The translations under genes were made by a program, and so were the position numbers. 64,000 nt of DNA from assembly GCA_002221725.1 (NCBI GenBank), contig NJFT01000066.1, positions 62,001 through 126,000 of the forward strand, in the 5' to 3' direction. The DNA is from Scedosporium boydii (taxonomy: Eukaryota; Ascomycota; Sordariomycetes; Microascales; Microascaceae). The notes beneath the pieces were generated by a model. It made no database searches. It worked only from the letters and a program-made list of their open reading frames with translations, and was not told where the DNA came from. This document shows, one piece after another, positions 34,154 to 43,948 of this stretch (position 1 is its first letter; every line of letters begins with the position of its first letter).

Positions 34154-37100
34154 ATGGATACCGACGTGGCCTCTCGGTATCGATCTCGCATTCTTCGAGA
34201 GATGAATGCGAACCGCGACAACCCCTTCAACTCTCCCCCATCATCCACCGGATCTCATGGCACTGTCAGCCCAACGCTGACCTCCGTCCTCTCCGATATC
34301 GACGGCGAGTCGACGCGTAAGCTCAATGCCGACATTGCGAGGATAACCGGCAAGAAATTCCAGGTCAATTGGGAAGCTGCCCACCAGAAGTGGCCGGAAT
34401 TCTACGACTTACCTTCAAAACGCGCCCCCAAAGAAAACAGGACAAACTTGTATTCTACGCATCTTGGAAACAACGACGACGACTCTACCGAAGACGCGTG
34501 GAAAGGCTCGAATAGGACCCGTGCCGAGATGCAGCCCAGTGTGCAGAACGAGTCTGACACGTCGACTGTGCTCTCCGGCAAAGCCCAGCACCTAAGATCC
34601 GCTTCGGCGCAATTTGATCGACGCGATTTCCAAAGGCATAGCCCTCTCGCCCAAACTCATTCCAGAAGTCCCTCCGGTCCACAGCATGCCACCAACGTCT
34701 CAAGTCGTCGGACATCGGCCGATGCGCTCCTTAACAGGCTTCGCGCGTCGACCGCGAGCCCAGACCGCGCCCGACGTTCACTTAATCAACATAGTTCACA
34801 TAGACACAGCTCCGGGTCCAACTTTGCCAAGTTCTCACCTTCTGTGCAGAAGGCTCTTGATAGGCAAGTGCCCATCTCCACCCCTGGCAACGGCAACACG
34901 ACAGCCCGCTCCTTCTGCATGCCCGACATCTCCTACCTCGGCGACTTTGTTTCCGGCACGCTGCGTTTCAACGGGACAGTGAAAAATGGTGTTCCCATTC
35001 TCGTGAAGCATGGCAAGGTCATTGATCTCAACACAAGGCAGAACCCCAACGACCATGCTGATGTCGACGGCTTCGAAGTTCCTGAGGATGAGGAACGCAT
35101 CTTTGTCTCCATGGATATGATCCGAGACGAGATTATTGCTCTCCAAGATCACCATGATGGCGTGCAGAAATATGCCGAAGAGCTTCAGGTTGAGGTTGAG
35201 CAGTTGCGTACCCAGATCATGCAGCTCAAGATGCGCAGGTCCGTGGATAGCGGCTTCGGATCAGAGCCCGACGGTTCCATGTATGAACAACTTCTTTCTG
35301 AAAAGAAGAGTAAGTAGCGACTCGTTACGAACTTGTCATTATGACCAGTAAAGCTAACGATCACTAGGACTGGAAGAGAAGGTAGAGGAGCTGCAGAAAC
35401 TGCTGGATGAGGCCAACAGGAAGCTTAACGATGAAGGCAGGAACAGCGACACTTTAACAATTGAACGTGACCGTGCTCTTAAGAAGTTACAAGATGCTTG
35501 CCACAATATCGGAGATCTTATGGACAAGCTGGACTCGAGGGAACAAGAGCTGCGCAATACTCAGAAGCAGCTTGACATCACCTTCCAGTCCAAAGATGTA
35601 AACAACACTCTTCGTGAGGAACTGGAGAGCACAAAACGCGCCCATGAAAGCTCGCTTCGGGAGCTGTCTTCCCTAAAAGAAACCATTCAGACGCTCCGTG
35701 AGGCGCAGAAGAACCAGCAGAGCGAAATCGAATCCCTGCGAACCGACACCATCAGCCTTCGCCGCGAGCAAGAAACCCTAATGACTGAAAACCGTTCCCT
35801 CCGCTCCAACGCCCGCGCATTGATGACGGAGATCGAAGGCCTCCGCCACACCGCCGAAAACGCTCAGCAAGAAATGGATGCGGCACGCGAAGAGATTGAC
35901 AGCCTTCAGCAAGAGGTTCAGGTCCTCGAGCAGGAAAAGGCGACCTTTAAGGAGGATAATGATAGCCTTGTCCGCCACAACGAGAAATACTTCACCGAGA
36001 ATAAGCTTCTTCGCCGTGAGAACTCGGGCTTCGAGCGTAGCCTTCATGACATCCATGATGAAAACCTCCAGCTCAAGGAGGAGGTGGAATTCCTTAAGAA
36101 ACAGCTTGACCACGTCCGCCCCACCGGCCGCGACGATGATCTGAGCGGACCATTCTCGAGACACGATGAAGACCATATGACCTCCGGATTCACTGTCCCC
36201 GACATAACACTGCAGCGCAAGGAGGCCGAAATCACTGAAGAGGCGGCCACCGAGACTGACATGCTTCCCCCCGCGGATCTGACGACACAGACCAATGAGA
36301 TTGCTGACGACCAGGAAGACAAGTCTGTGGATATCCGTGAGACGATTGAGAAGGACGATAGCGTTGTTGTTGCCACCGAGACTCAAACCAAGAACCGGAA
36401 GAAGACGAAGTCCGTTCGTGACAATACGTCCCAACGAGTGGCCTTCTCCGTCCCGGAGCCGGCGCCCCAAGAAACCAAGGCGAAGCCCAACATTGCGGCA
36501 AAGAGACGCAATGTTGCCCCCCGTGAGACCTCTAAGAACGATTTTGCGGGGCCCGTCAACTTTACCCTCGACCAGGAGAGCACCGGCTACCAATCGGCCG
36601 AGCCCACACAGACTCATCAGCTCACCCAGAACAACACGAAATCACAGACGGTTCAGTCAACGACGACCAAGACGACCCAGCGGAGCAGCAAGCGTACCAT
36701 CAACATCAACGGCCCGAGGCCAGCCTCGCGCACTGGCTATCAGCGGTCGGCAGCCTCAACTGGACAAGTCTCTGTTGAAAACACTGTCAATAGCATAGCG
36801 AGTGTATTGAACAGGGCCGCCTGCCCGGCCCTGTCTGAACAAGCGCGTCGCATCCTCGACGGTCTTTGTGAACACAACTGCCGCAACTGTGTGGTATGCA
36901 GCCGCATCGTCGGCCACCGCGGTACCATATCCGCGGCGGATCGCGCCGAGGGCAAGAAGAGGATTACCATTGCTCGACCCGTCCCCGTGACCGACAGAAT
37001 GAACGAGTGCTCCGAAGATCCAACCATGCGCCCGTCCCAGCCCCCCGGTCAAGCCCTGGCCATCGTCATCAAGGGTCTCGAGGATGAAGCCGCCCACATG

Positions 37101-37379
37101 AGCATGGAGCTCACCAAACTGCAGGCACAGTACAACATCAGTGACAAGTCCCTGGGCAAGCGCGAGCGCCACGACCTCGTGAGCGAGATTCAGCAGCTTC
37201 TCAAGAAGCTCGAGGTCAAGAACGATCAGATTTACGCCCTGTACGACGTACTTGAAGGTCAGAAGCAGGCGGGCCAAGCGATGAGCGATGAGGAGCTTGA
37301 GATGACGATTTTCAGCATCACGGGCATGTCGGTTAGAGATGTCACCGACAATCTTACCTGGAATGGAATCGAAGGTTAA
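34154..37379 (+). CDS. Cep57/Ppc89-like spindle pole body protein
   Basis: Two exons, 34154..35309 and 35368..37379 (GTAAGT...CACTAG, phase 1), 1055 residues. It is a structural, microtubule-organising component at the spindle pole body. The first 360 residues are polar and disordered. A long coiled coil follows (about 330-600: EIESLRTDTISLRREQETL, ENKLLRRENSGFERSL and similar heptads). Residues 600-850 are low-complexity Thr/Gln/Asn-rich. C886, C890, C893 and C896 with H888 and H902 form a tight Cys/His cluster. The C terminus (about 938-1040: LAIVIKGLEDEAAHMSMEL...EVKNDQIYALYDVLEGQK) matches the Cep57 microtubule-binding domain found in fission-yeast Ppc89. I am confident of the domain but not of a standard gene name. 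The convergent neighbour is NOC2, 621 bases between stops. Confidence 0.85.
36867..36917 (+). other. Cys/His cluster in the Cep57-like protein
   Basis: Encodes a CxxxCxxCxxC array (C886, C890, C893, C896) with H888 and H902, between low-complexity sequence and the Cep57-type domain. The spacing would allow one metal site, but binding is inferred. Confidence 0.6.
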
Positions 37380-38000
37380 GGGAATGGTGTGGTGGGTACT
37401 TGGGAGACTGCAGCATGGTTGGAGTCTTTGAAAACAGAGAGCGATGTCGGAAGCTATTGCTTGATCTCCTTTTCAGAATGGACAGGTATGGGATCGGGTG
37501 TCAATGGGGTGGTTGTCTTTTTCCTTCTGGCGTTTAACTGGGCATACTTTGTTTTACCTATTTTTGTCTTGTTTTGGCTGTTCCTTGAAGTTTAAAGATG
37601 GGACCGGGTTCAGATTTGAGACTCGGTGCGGAGTTGAGACCCCTTGCATACCATTTCTTCATACCGCTGGTTCCTTGCGGACTGCATGTTTACGTTGGGT
37701 TGTATTCTATTCAATTTTATTTTTCAGGGCAGAGGAGAGAGTTGACGCGAGAGACTAGCATGGAGCAGTTATTAAACACTCTTAATGAATTGATGACCTT
37801 TTTCCGCCCGTCCTCTTGAAAAATTCGAATTCGCATAGAGCAACGAAACGGTAGAACTACTCTGAAGGATTTTAAACGCCTCGCCTAGAGAGCAACATTC
37901 TCGCCATTATAGACGTACACAGTTAGAAGCTACTCCGAGCCCTAGACAAACTGGGTGAGAGACAAAAAGAACATGGGAAAAGACAGAAGTAAAGCACCAC
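37380..38000. other. Convergent intergenic region
   Basis: 3' ends of the Cep57-like gene and NOC2. Short hydrophobic frames on the plus strand come from T-rich 3' untranslated sequence; no gene. Confidence 0.7.
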
Positions 38001-40412
38001 TTAATCCTCCATCTCCTCATCCCCATCCTCGTCCTCAGCGCCCTCTTCATCCTCACCCATGAAATCCACCTCCTGCTCCTCCTCCTCATCATCGTACTCC
38101 TGCGCCCCCTCATCAAACCCATTCACACCAGCCGCCTCATCCTCCTTCCTCCTCTTCTCATCTTCTTTCCTTGCCTCCTCCACCAACTTCGCCTTCTCCG
38201 CCCTCAACTTCCTCTGCGCGGACATGTACGCGCCCAGCGGCGTTTTCTCCCAATCAAAGTCCCTCAAGAAAGCATCAACCTGCGCCCTATCCTTGGGGGC
38301 GAAGTCGACGTTGGCCCGCTTGCCCTCGATGAAGGTGGCGTTGGCCTCGATCTTCTGCACGAGGGTGACGAGGGAGGAGGCGAGCTTGGCGTTCTTGTTC
38401 CCCGTGGACTTGCGCCGGGATTGTTTGAGCCAGCGCTTGAGCTGGATGACGACGGGGAGCGAGAACTCGGGGAAGGCGATGTTGGTGGCCCAGAGGAGAA
38501 AGTATTCGCCGAGGAGCTCGACGACCTGGTCGCCCACGCCGTCCTGGTAGGTGCGGGTGCGGAGGTAGGCCTTGGGGGCCTTGTAGCTCACGGAAAAGTC
38601 GAGGGGTTTGATGGTGGTGGATTTCGGGGGTTTCCTCATCTCGGCGGAGTTGAGTACTTCAAGGAGGGCGGCTGCCACGGGGACGTAGGTCCCCGTCGAG
38701 CGGGAGAGGCGGAGGATGGAGCGGATGAGGTGGAAGCGGAGGGGGAAGTAGGTGGCGGAGGGGATGAGGCGCATGGCGCCGAGCGTGACTTGCACGAGGG
38801 GGTAGATGAGGAGCTTGAGCTGGCTCTCCTTGCCGGCCTCAGCTTCCTTTCGGGGACTGCAGTGCTCGGAGAGGACGACGGACCAGAAGTCGAGAGAGTG
38901 CACGTATTGCCAGTTGTAGATGATTCGGTACGAGTCCTTCTTCTTCTGGACAATGCTGTTGCGGAGGTGCAGGGCGAGTTGCCGAATGAAGAGGAAGGCC
39001 GTGGTGTAGCCGACGTTTTGGTCAATGCCCCATAGCTCGGCACCGGAGTTCTTTAGCAGGTTGATGCCTTGTATCGTGTTGGGATTCGTGACACGGCAAC
39101 CTTGGATGAGACCTTGATAGGCCGTCTTCAGCACTGTTTCTCGTACGCCCTTATCACCGATGACGACGAGCCTCCGCAGGACAAGGAAGGATGTGATCTT
39201 GGTAGACTCCGAGCTGGAGACTTGCGACCAGAAGTGCACGACGGTCTTGATCAAGCCCTTGAGAAGCTTTCGGAAAGTGAGAAGGTAAGGAAGGATGGGC
39301 TCGAGAGAGGATATTGTCAACTTCAAGGTCTTGTCGTCGGATAATGTGCTGAGGAGGTGAATGACGCATGCGGTGTAAGTCTTGAGAAGAAGGGACAGAG
39401 TCTTAAACTTCTTCGACTCAGTCTGAACGTAGAGTTTTCCAGATGACGACTCCTTGACGGGCAGATGGTGATGGAGGACCTCGGGGACATACTTCAACGC
39501 CGTGACCAAAACGTCGTTGAAGACCTGGGGGCTGGAAATGGCGTAGTTGTTCCTGTTCCGCTTGTCGTCGTCGCCGTCACCCTCGTTAAGGTGGGCGGCG
39601 CTACGGAATGCCAGCACAATCTGCCGGGCGGCCCTAAGCGACTTGGTCTCAATCATGGATTGTTTCCACTTCGCAACCATCTCTTCGGTCAGTTCCGAAC
39701 CGCCGGTGTCCTCTTCTTGCTTGGCTTTAGACTTCTTTTCCTTCTTTTGCTTCTTCTTTGGTTGTTCGTCTGCCTCGTCCTCGCTTCCGGAAAGTCCATC
39801 AACTTCAGCAAGGTCGGCATTCTCGTCGAAATCGAGGGCCTCGGGATCGGTCTCTTTTAGGAACTTGTAAAATTCCGGGTCCTTCATGGCGAGGTCGTCC
39901 ATAGCCTTCTTCGACATGCCCATATCGCCGTCCAAGTCGTCTTCTTCACCGTCATCGTCATCATCGTCGCTGCCGCTCAGAATAGGATTTTCTTCATCTG
40001 AGAGATCAGAAAAGGCGTCATCCTCAGATTCAACATCTTCGTCTTCCTCCTCTTTACCGGCCTTTTCCACAGGCTCCGCTCGTTTCCTCTTGCCCAAATT
40101 CGAGGTCTTATCCTTGCTCTTCTTCTCCTTGTCCAGGCTCTTCTCGACGAACTCGAATCCGCCCTGGAAAAAGTCATCCACGCTCATGGCGCTGACCTTG
40201 GCATTCTTCTTGATCCCGGTAGTCTTGAGGTCGTCGCCATCCTTCTCGCTCTTGTAGAAGCCAGCATCTTTGGCCTTCTTCGCCCTCCGCTTGTCCTTGA
40301 TCTGGTTTCGCTGCTTGATCTTGGCGCCGGCTTTGCGGTGGTCGAGGACAGACTTGAGGTGCTTCCTCTCGAACTTCTTCGTCGCTTTGAGATTCCTTTT
40401 CGTGGGAGGCAT
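38001..40412 (-). CDS. NOC2: Nucleolar complex protein 2 (60S ribosome assembly)
   Basis: A single exon of 803 residues. Noc2 pairs with Noc1 or Noc3 in pre-60S particles and helps move them from nucleolus to nucleoplasm. The N terminus is very basic (KRNLKATKKFERKHLKSVLD, then KIKQRNQIKDKRRAKKAK). SVDDFFQGGFEF and an acidic stretch (about 125-225) follow, with a second acidic tail at the C terminus (EEEEQEVDFMGEDEEGAEDE). The central helical Noc2 domain includes VHFWSQVSSSESTKITSFL, LALHLRNSIVQKKKDSYRII and YNWQYVHSLDFWSVVLSEHC. I used the ATG at 40410-40412 (MPPTKRNLK); the open frame continues upstream from a non-ATG codon and reads unlike a protein. VPS28 starts 354 bases away on the other strand. 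Confidence 0.95.
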   Translation of the reverse strand: MPPTKRNLKATKKFERKHLKSVLDHRKAGAKIKQRNQIKDKRRAKKAKDAGFYKSEKDGDDLKTTGIKKNAKVSAMSVDDFFQGGFEFVEKSLDKEKKSKDKTSNLGKRKRAEPVEKAGKEEEDEDVESEDDAFSDLSDEENPILSGSDDDDDDGEEDDLDGDMGMSKKAMDDLAMKDPEFYKFLKETDPEALDFDENADLAEVDGLSGSEDEADEQPKKKQKKEKKSKAKQEEDTGGSELTEEMVAKWKQSMIETKSLRAARQIVLAFRSAAHLNEGDGDDDKRNRNNYAISSPQVFNDVLVTALKYVPEVLHHHLPVKESSSGKLYVQTESKKFKTLSLLLKTYTACVIHLLSTLSDDKTLKLTISSLEPILPYLLTFRKLLKGLIKTVVHFWSQVSSSESTKITSFLVLRRLVVIGDKGVRETVLKTAYQGLIQGCRVTNPNTIQGINLLKNSGAELWGIDQNVGYTTAFLFIRQLALHLRNSIVQKKKDSYRIIYNWQYVHSLDFWSVVLSEHCSPRKEAEAGKESQLKLLIYPLVQVTLGAMRLIPSATYFPLRFHLIRSILRLSRSTGTYVPVAAALLEVLNSAEMRKPPKSTTIKPLDFSVSYKAPKAYLRTRTYQDGVGDQVVELLGEYFLLWATNIAFPEFSLPVVIQLKRWLKQSRRKSTGNKNAKLASSLVTLVQKIEANATFIEGKRANVDFAPKDRAQVDAFLRDFDWEKTPLGAYMSAQRKLRAEKAKLVEEARKEDEKRRKEDEAAGVNGFDEGAQEYDDEEEEQEVDFMGEDEEGAEDEDGDEEMED

Positions 40413-40766
40413 GGCGGCGGATGAGTTGGCAGCGCGGTAGCTCGTCTGCCTTTTCTTGAAATGTTTTGCCTTGGTCGTGGTTGGGGAAGTTAGAGAGAAG
40501 CGGCCAAAGCTAAAGAAAAATATCACCGTCCAAATTTTTTTGCGGTGGGGTGCTTATCGGGATGCCTTATCGTAAATCTCGCTAATCCTAATTTGATGGG
40601 CGGTGAGGTTTTGTTCTGCCACTTTTAACAGCTGTTGGCAATTGTTCCAGGATAACAGTGCCTGGATTACCTCAAGTTCGGAGACCTGTTTCCTGGCTCC
40701 AGCTTCACAAGCTCAAGTCTAGCGTCGCGATGTGAGCCCTTTCGCTCCAGCGTCCGATCTTTCATA
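40413..40766. promoter_or_regulatory. Compact divergent promoter region, NOC2/VPS28
   Basis: Only 354 bases separate the two start codons, so both genes must be driven from this interval or from overlapping signals. I see no clear TATA box. Confidence 0.6.
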
Positions 40767-41655
40767 ATGTCTCGCCAGCCATATGCGCCGACCCCCCATA
40801 GCTACGTGCCCAATACGACGCTATCGGCAACGATCAATCTCGATGAGGTTCGTTTGTGCCCCTGGCTGAGCTCTTCCCCGCCAGCTTCAACCCCTCTAGG
40901 GAGGGGACCCCTTGTTCACGCAAGCTGTCTAGCTTGTATACTTATTTTGTCTTTTCTACTCTAGGAAGTCAAACTCGCCGAGAACCGCGCAGAAAGGGAC
41001 CTGCAAGACTCCCTTGCCGAAATCTTTAGCATCATAGTGACCCTCGACGAACTCGAGAAGGCGTTCCTCAAGGATGCCATCCCAGAAGCGGACTACGCCG
41101 AGATATGCGACCGGTCGCTAAAGCAGTACAAATCCATTCTTGCTGATGAGACGGTATTTAAGGCGTTCGTGGGCCTGGAGGAATTCAAGGCCAAGTGGGA
41201 TGTATGTTATTAGGACCAAGACAGGGAAAGTGTCGAAGAGTTGCTGACGTCCCTCTTTCCAGCTCGAGGTTCCCCGCGCAACGGAGCGCATCCGCGTAGG
41301 ACTACCCGCTACGACTGTGCAAACCTCCTCGACTACTCCCGCGGCGCCTGCACCCGGCACAGGTGGCACGAACGGCGTGCTCATCGCCGAAGCGACGCAA
41401 GAATTCATCACTTTCCTCGACGCCGTCAAGCTCGGCCTCTTATCCAAGGATCAACTACACCCGCTCTTGTCGGACGTGATACAGTCGGTCAACCGAGTGA
41501 CAGACAAGGACTTTGAGAACAGGGGCAAGATTGTGCAGTGGCTGATTACGCTGAATCAGATGAAGGCGACGGATGAGCTGAGTGAGGAGCAGGCGAGGGA
41601 GTTGGAGCTTGATATCCAGCAGGCGTATGGAGGGTTCAAGAGGATATTGTCATGA
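40767..41655 (+). CDS. VPS28: ESCRT-I subunit Vps28
   Basis: Three exons, 40767..40847, 40965..41201 and 41263..41655, all phase 0; 236 residues. Vps28 is part of ESCRT-I, which sorts ubiquitinated cargo into multivesicular bodies. The N-terminal helical domain spans the first splice (NLDE/EVKLAENRAERDLQD) and ends with YKSILADETVFKAFVGLEEF, FKAKWD. The short linker LEVPRATERIRVGLP leads to the C-terminal four-helix domain (ATQEFITFLDAVKLGLLSKD to QQAYGGFKRILS), which binds ESCRT-II. The first donor is GTTCGT, weaker than the usual GTAAGT/GTATGT here, but the joined peptide matches the family well. The second and third junctions use GTATGT and CCAG. MDM12 converges from the right with 171 bases between stops. 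Confidence 0.95.
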
Positions 41656-41826
41656 TATACGATCTTGTATTCTCTTTGTAAGGGGGGGTTGGGTTGGGCT
41701 TGGGGTTCTAGAAATCCTGATTGATGGGGGGAGAGAGGAGCACCTCGACTTCATTCATAATGTTCGCAGTATGGCTTTGATGATATCCACACCTAATGCA
41801 ATAATCTTCCTTTTTTCTGGAAAGTC

Positions 41827-43116
41827 TCAAACCAAAAAAGTCCAGAAACTAGGATACACAAACTCATCCTCAAATATCCTCCTCACCTGCTCCAGGACAA
41901 ACCTCTCCACCTTGCCCACGTTCTTCAAGCTCTGCCTCCCAGCCTCCCTCTCGCCAATCTCGCTCTCGACCTTGACCTCCTGGAGCAGTCCGCCAAACTT
42001 GCCCTTCCTCCCTTCCCCTTCTTCCTCGCCGGGCTCGAGCCCAACCGCCGCCAGCGCGTCCTCGGGGCTCAGGAAGCAGAAATGCACCTTCTTCCGTATA
42101 TACGCAAGCACGCCGACGCCGTCAAACGTCAGGCCAGTAATGTTTAGCTTTACCGGAATGCCGACGAAGCTCGGCATAGGATAATCCAGTAAAATCACCG
42201 CCGTCAGGCGTAACTTGACATCCCCAGCATATTTTATGCGGAAGATGGCCTGCATATCCTCCACTCTAGGCTCTCTCAAAGTCCTCGTCTCTGCTGTAGG
42301 CGGTGAGTCCTGCGGGGACTCCCCCGCTCCCTCATCGCCTTCGTCGTCCTCCTCGATCGCTGAGCCGGATAACACGGCATCCCGCGTCGGCGGTCTAGAC
42401 TGCCCCGCAGACGTCGGCGCCAACGTAGACACGCTCGACTTCTCCCGCAGCCTTCCAACGGGCGGTGCGAGCGAAGAAGGTGCGAAATCAAGCTCCGACA
42501 CGGAACTTTGTGACCTACTATGGCTCGGTGTCACGTCCTCGTAGTTCCGAGAGGTCGAGCTATTCGGCAGGTTCTCGAACCAGCCCGGGTTACCCAGATG
42601 CCCGCCCGCAACGGCCGCCAGCGGCGTCTGCGTCCCCGACCAGCCCGACGCGAGTTGAGACGGGAAATAGTGCCTATTCGCGCCGCCCATGAAGCCCGGC
42701 GTGCCGACGCCCAGGAACGGGCTCGCCAGGTCAGGCATGGACCGTCCGGCCATTTGCAACTGCGGAAGCGGCGCTGCTCTATGGGCGGCGTCGTCTCTTC
42801 TCCGCCTCTCGTGATACAAAGGCCTCAGGTCGTCCGGTGGATGACCAGCGTCGACCCCGGCCAGCTCGTCTGAGTCGTCGTCATCATCATCGCCTGCTTC
42901 TGCTTCGTAGAAATCAGGTAGCGGGTCCGTGATGTCTTTTAGCTCGAGCTCGGGGGGTATGGAGCCGAACTCAAAAGCGTGCACTGTGACGGATTTGAGG
43001 AAACGGGGGAGTTTTATGGTTTGGAATTTATCGTGGATGAAGTCCCGGATCCGAAGGGCGAGGGCATCACCGTCGGGCCCTGTGGTGAGGGTTTCCCAGT
43101 TGAGATCGATGGACAT
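41827..43116 (-). CDS. MDM12: ERMES subunit Mdm12 (SMP lipid-transfer domain)
   Basis: A single exon of 429 residues. Mdm12 is the cytosolic bridge of the ER-mitochondria encounter structure and binds phospholipids through its SMP fold. The start [20 protein letters not shown] is the conserved N terminus; the frame runs 43 codons further upstream but begins with a Ser/Thr-rich stretch unlike the family. Then come [20 protein letters not shown] and [20 protein letters not shown] (SMP strands and helix). A poorly conserved polar insert (about 85-285, Asp-, Ser- and Pro-rich) is normal in filamentous fungi. The C half, [20 protein letters not shown] to [20 protein letters not shown], completes the domain. 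No membrane span, as expected. Confidence 0.95.
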   Translation of the reverse strand: MSIDLNWETLTTGPDGDALALRIRDFIHDKFQTIKLPRFLKSVTVHAFEFGSIPPELELKDITDPLPDFYEAEAGDDDDDDSDELAGVDAGHPPDDLRPLYHERRRRDDAAHRAAPLPQLQMAGRSMPDLASPFLGVGTPGFMGGANRHYFPSQLASGWSGTQTPLAAVAGGHLGNPGWFENLPNSSTSRNYEDVTPSHSRSQSSVSELDFAPSSLAPPVGRLREKSSVSTLAPTSAGQSRPPTRDAVLSGSAIEEDDEGDEGAGESPQDSPPTAETRTLREPRVEDMQAIFRIKYAGDVKLRLTAVILLDYPMPSFVGIPVKLNITGLTFDGVGVLAYIRKKVHFCFLSPEDALAAVGLEPGEEEGEGRKGKFGGLLQEVKVESEIGEREAGRQSLKNVGKVERFVLEQVRRIFEDEFVYPSFWTFLV

Positions 43117-43948
43117 TGGATTTGGGGGGTGCGTGGGGAAGATGAGAGAAGTGAGGTTGATGATGGTGAGTGTGAGTGATGTGGTGGCGGAGGAGAATGA
43201 GCTTCGAGTAGCTTCTTGAGGGCCTCTGATTCCCTGTTCTCTCAATCAGAAACAGGGATTCTTCTTTATTTTAATAAAGGAAATGGCATTTTTGAAAATT
43301 CAAATACCGAAGTCGTATATTGATGATTGATGTCCGGAATTGGCGAGGCTAAAGAAGTCTCCAAGCTAAGATGGAACGGAGCGATCTTTTAATTGAAGTT
43401 CAAAATCCGAGATGTGGCTACAGAACAGAGTAGCACTAACATCCGATCTCGAGACAAAAGCTAGTGGGCAGGCTCTACGCGATTCCATCCCTACAAACCA
43501 TAACTCATCGAAAACCACTTCATTTTCACTCTCGCTAGGCGCGCATCGCGAAGACCCATCTAGTAGAAAACCATTCTGTCAATTCCATTCATGTCGAGGA
43601 GATCAAGATGAATATTAGTATTAGAAACGATGGGAGAACTACGATGAGTCGAGACGACATAATAAAGCACAATGGAATGATAGCGAATATTATATTAAAC
43701 GTCAACAACGATTGCAATGGTTGCCCGGTCTATCAGTGTACAAATAAAGGCCCTTGGTGCTTTACACCTTGTCTATATTGTGACAGGATATCTAACGAGG
43801 AAATGCGTGTCTGCGGTCAAGAAAGGAGAACAAAAAGAAGTCATTAAATAAAGATGCACGAAGACCAGACCCTGAGAGAGAGAAACGCATTCTCTCTCAG
43901 GACCGTTGCGATAGACCTTGCTCCAAGATCCGAGGCTTGACGGCTTGT
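43117..43948. other. Intergenic between MDM12 start and FAB1 stop
   Basis: Upstream of MDM12 and 3' region of FAB1, same strand. A 79-codon Cys-containing frame at 43608 on the plus strand has no domain and is not called. A CTCTCTCAGG/CCTGAGAGAG inverted repeat near 43870-43903 could act as a terminator-like hairpin, though fungal 3' ends do not need one. Confidence 0.5.

Noticed and set aside
35778..36617. 279-codon minus-strand frame inside the Cep57-like gene
   Set aside because: Antisense of a coiled-coil coding region; Leu-rich artefact, no domain.
40413..40526. 38-codon N-terminal extension of NOC2
   Set aside because: Open frame continues but starts with a non-ATG codon; the family N terminus begins at the ATG at 40412.
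43117..43245. 43-codon N-terminal extension of MDM12
   Set aside because: Ser/Thr-rich and unlike the family, whose N terminus MSIDLNW is at 43116.
43608..43847. 79-codon frame with several Cys (plus strand)
   Set aside because: Considered as a small secreted Cys-rich protein, but it has no signal peptide and lies in the 3' region of FAB1.
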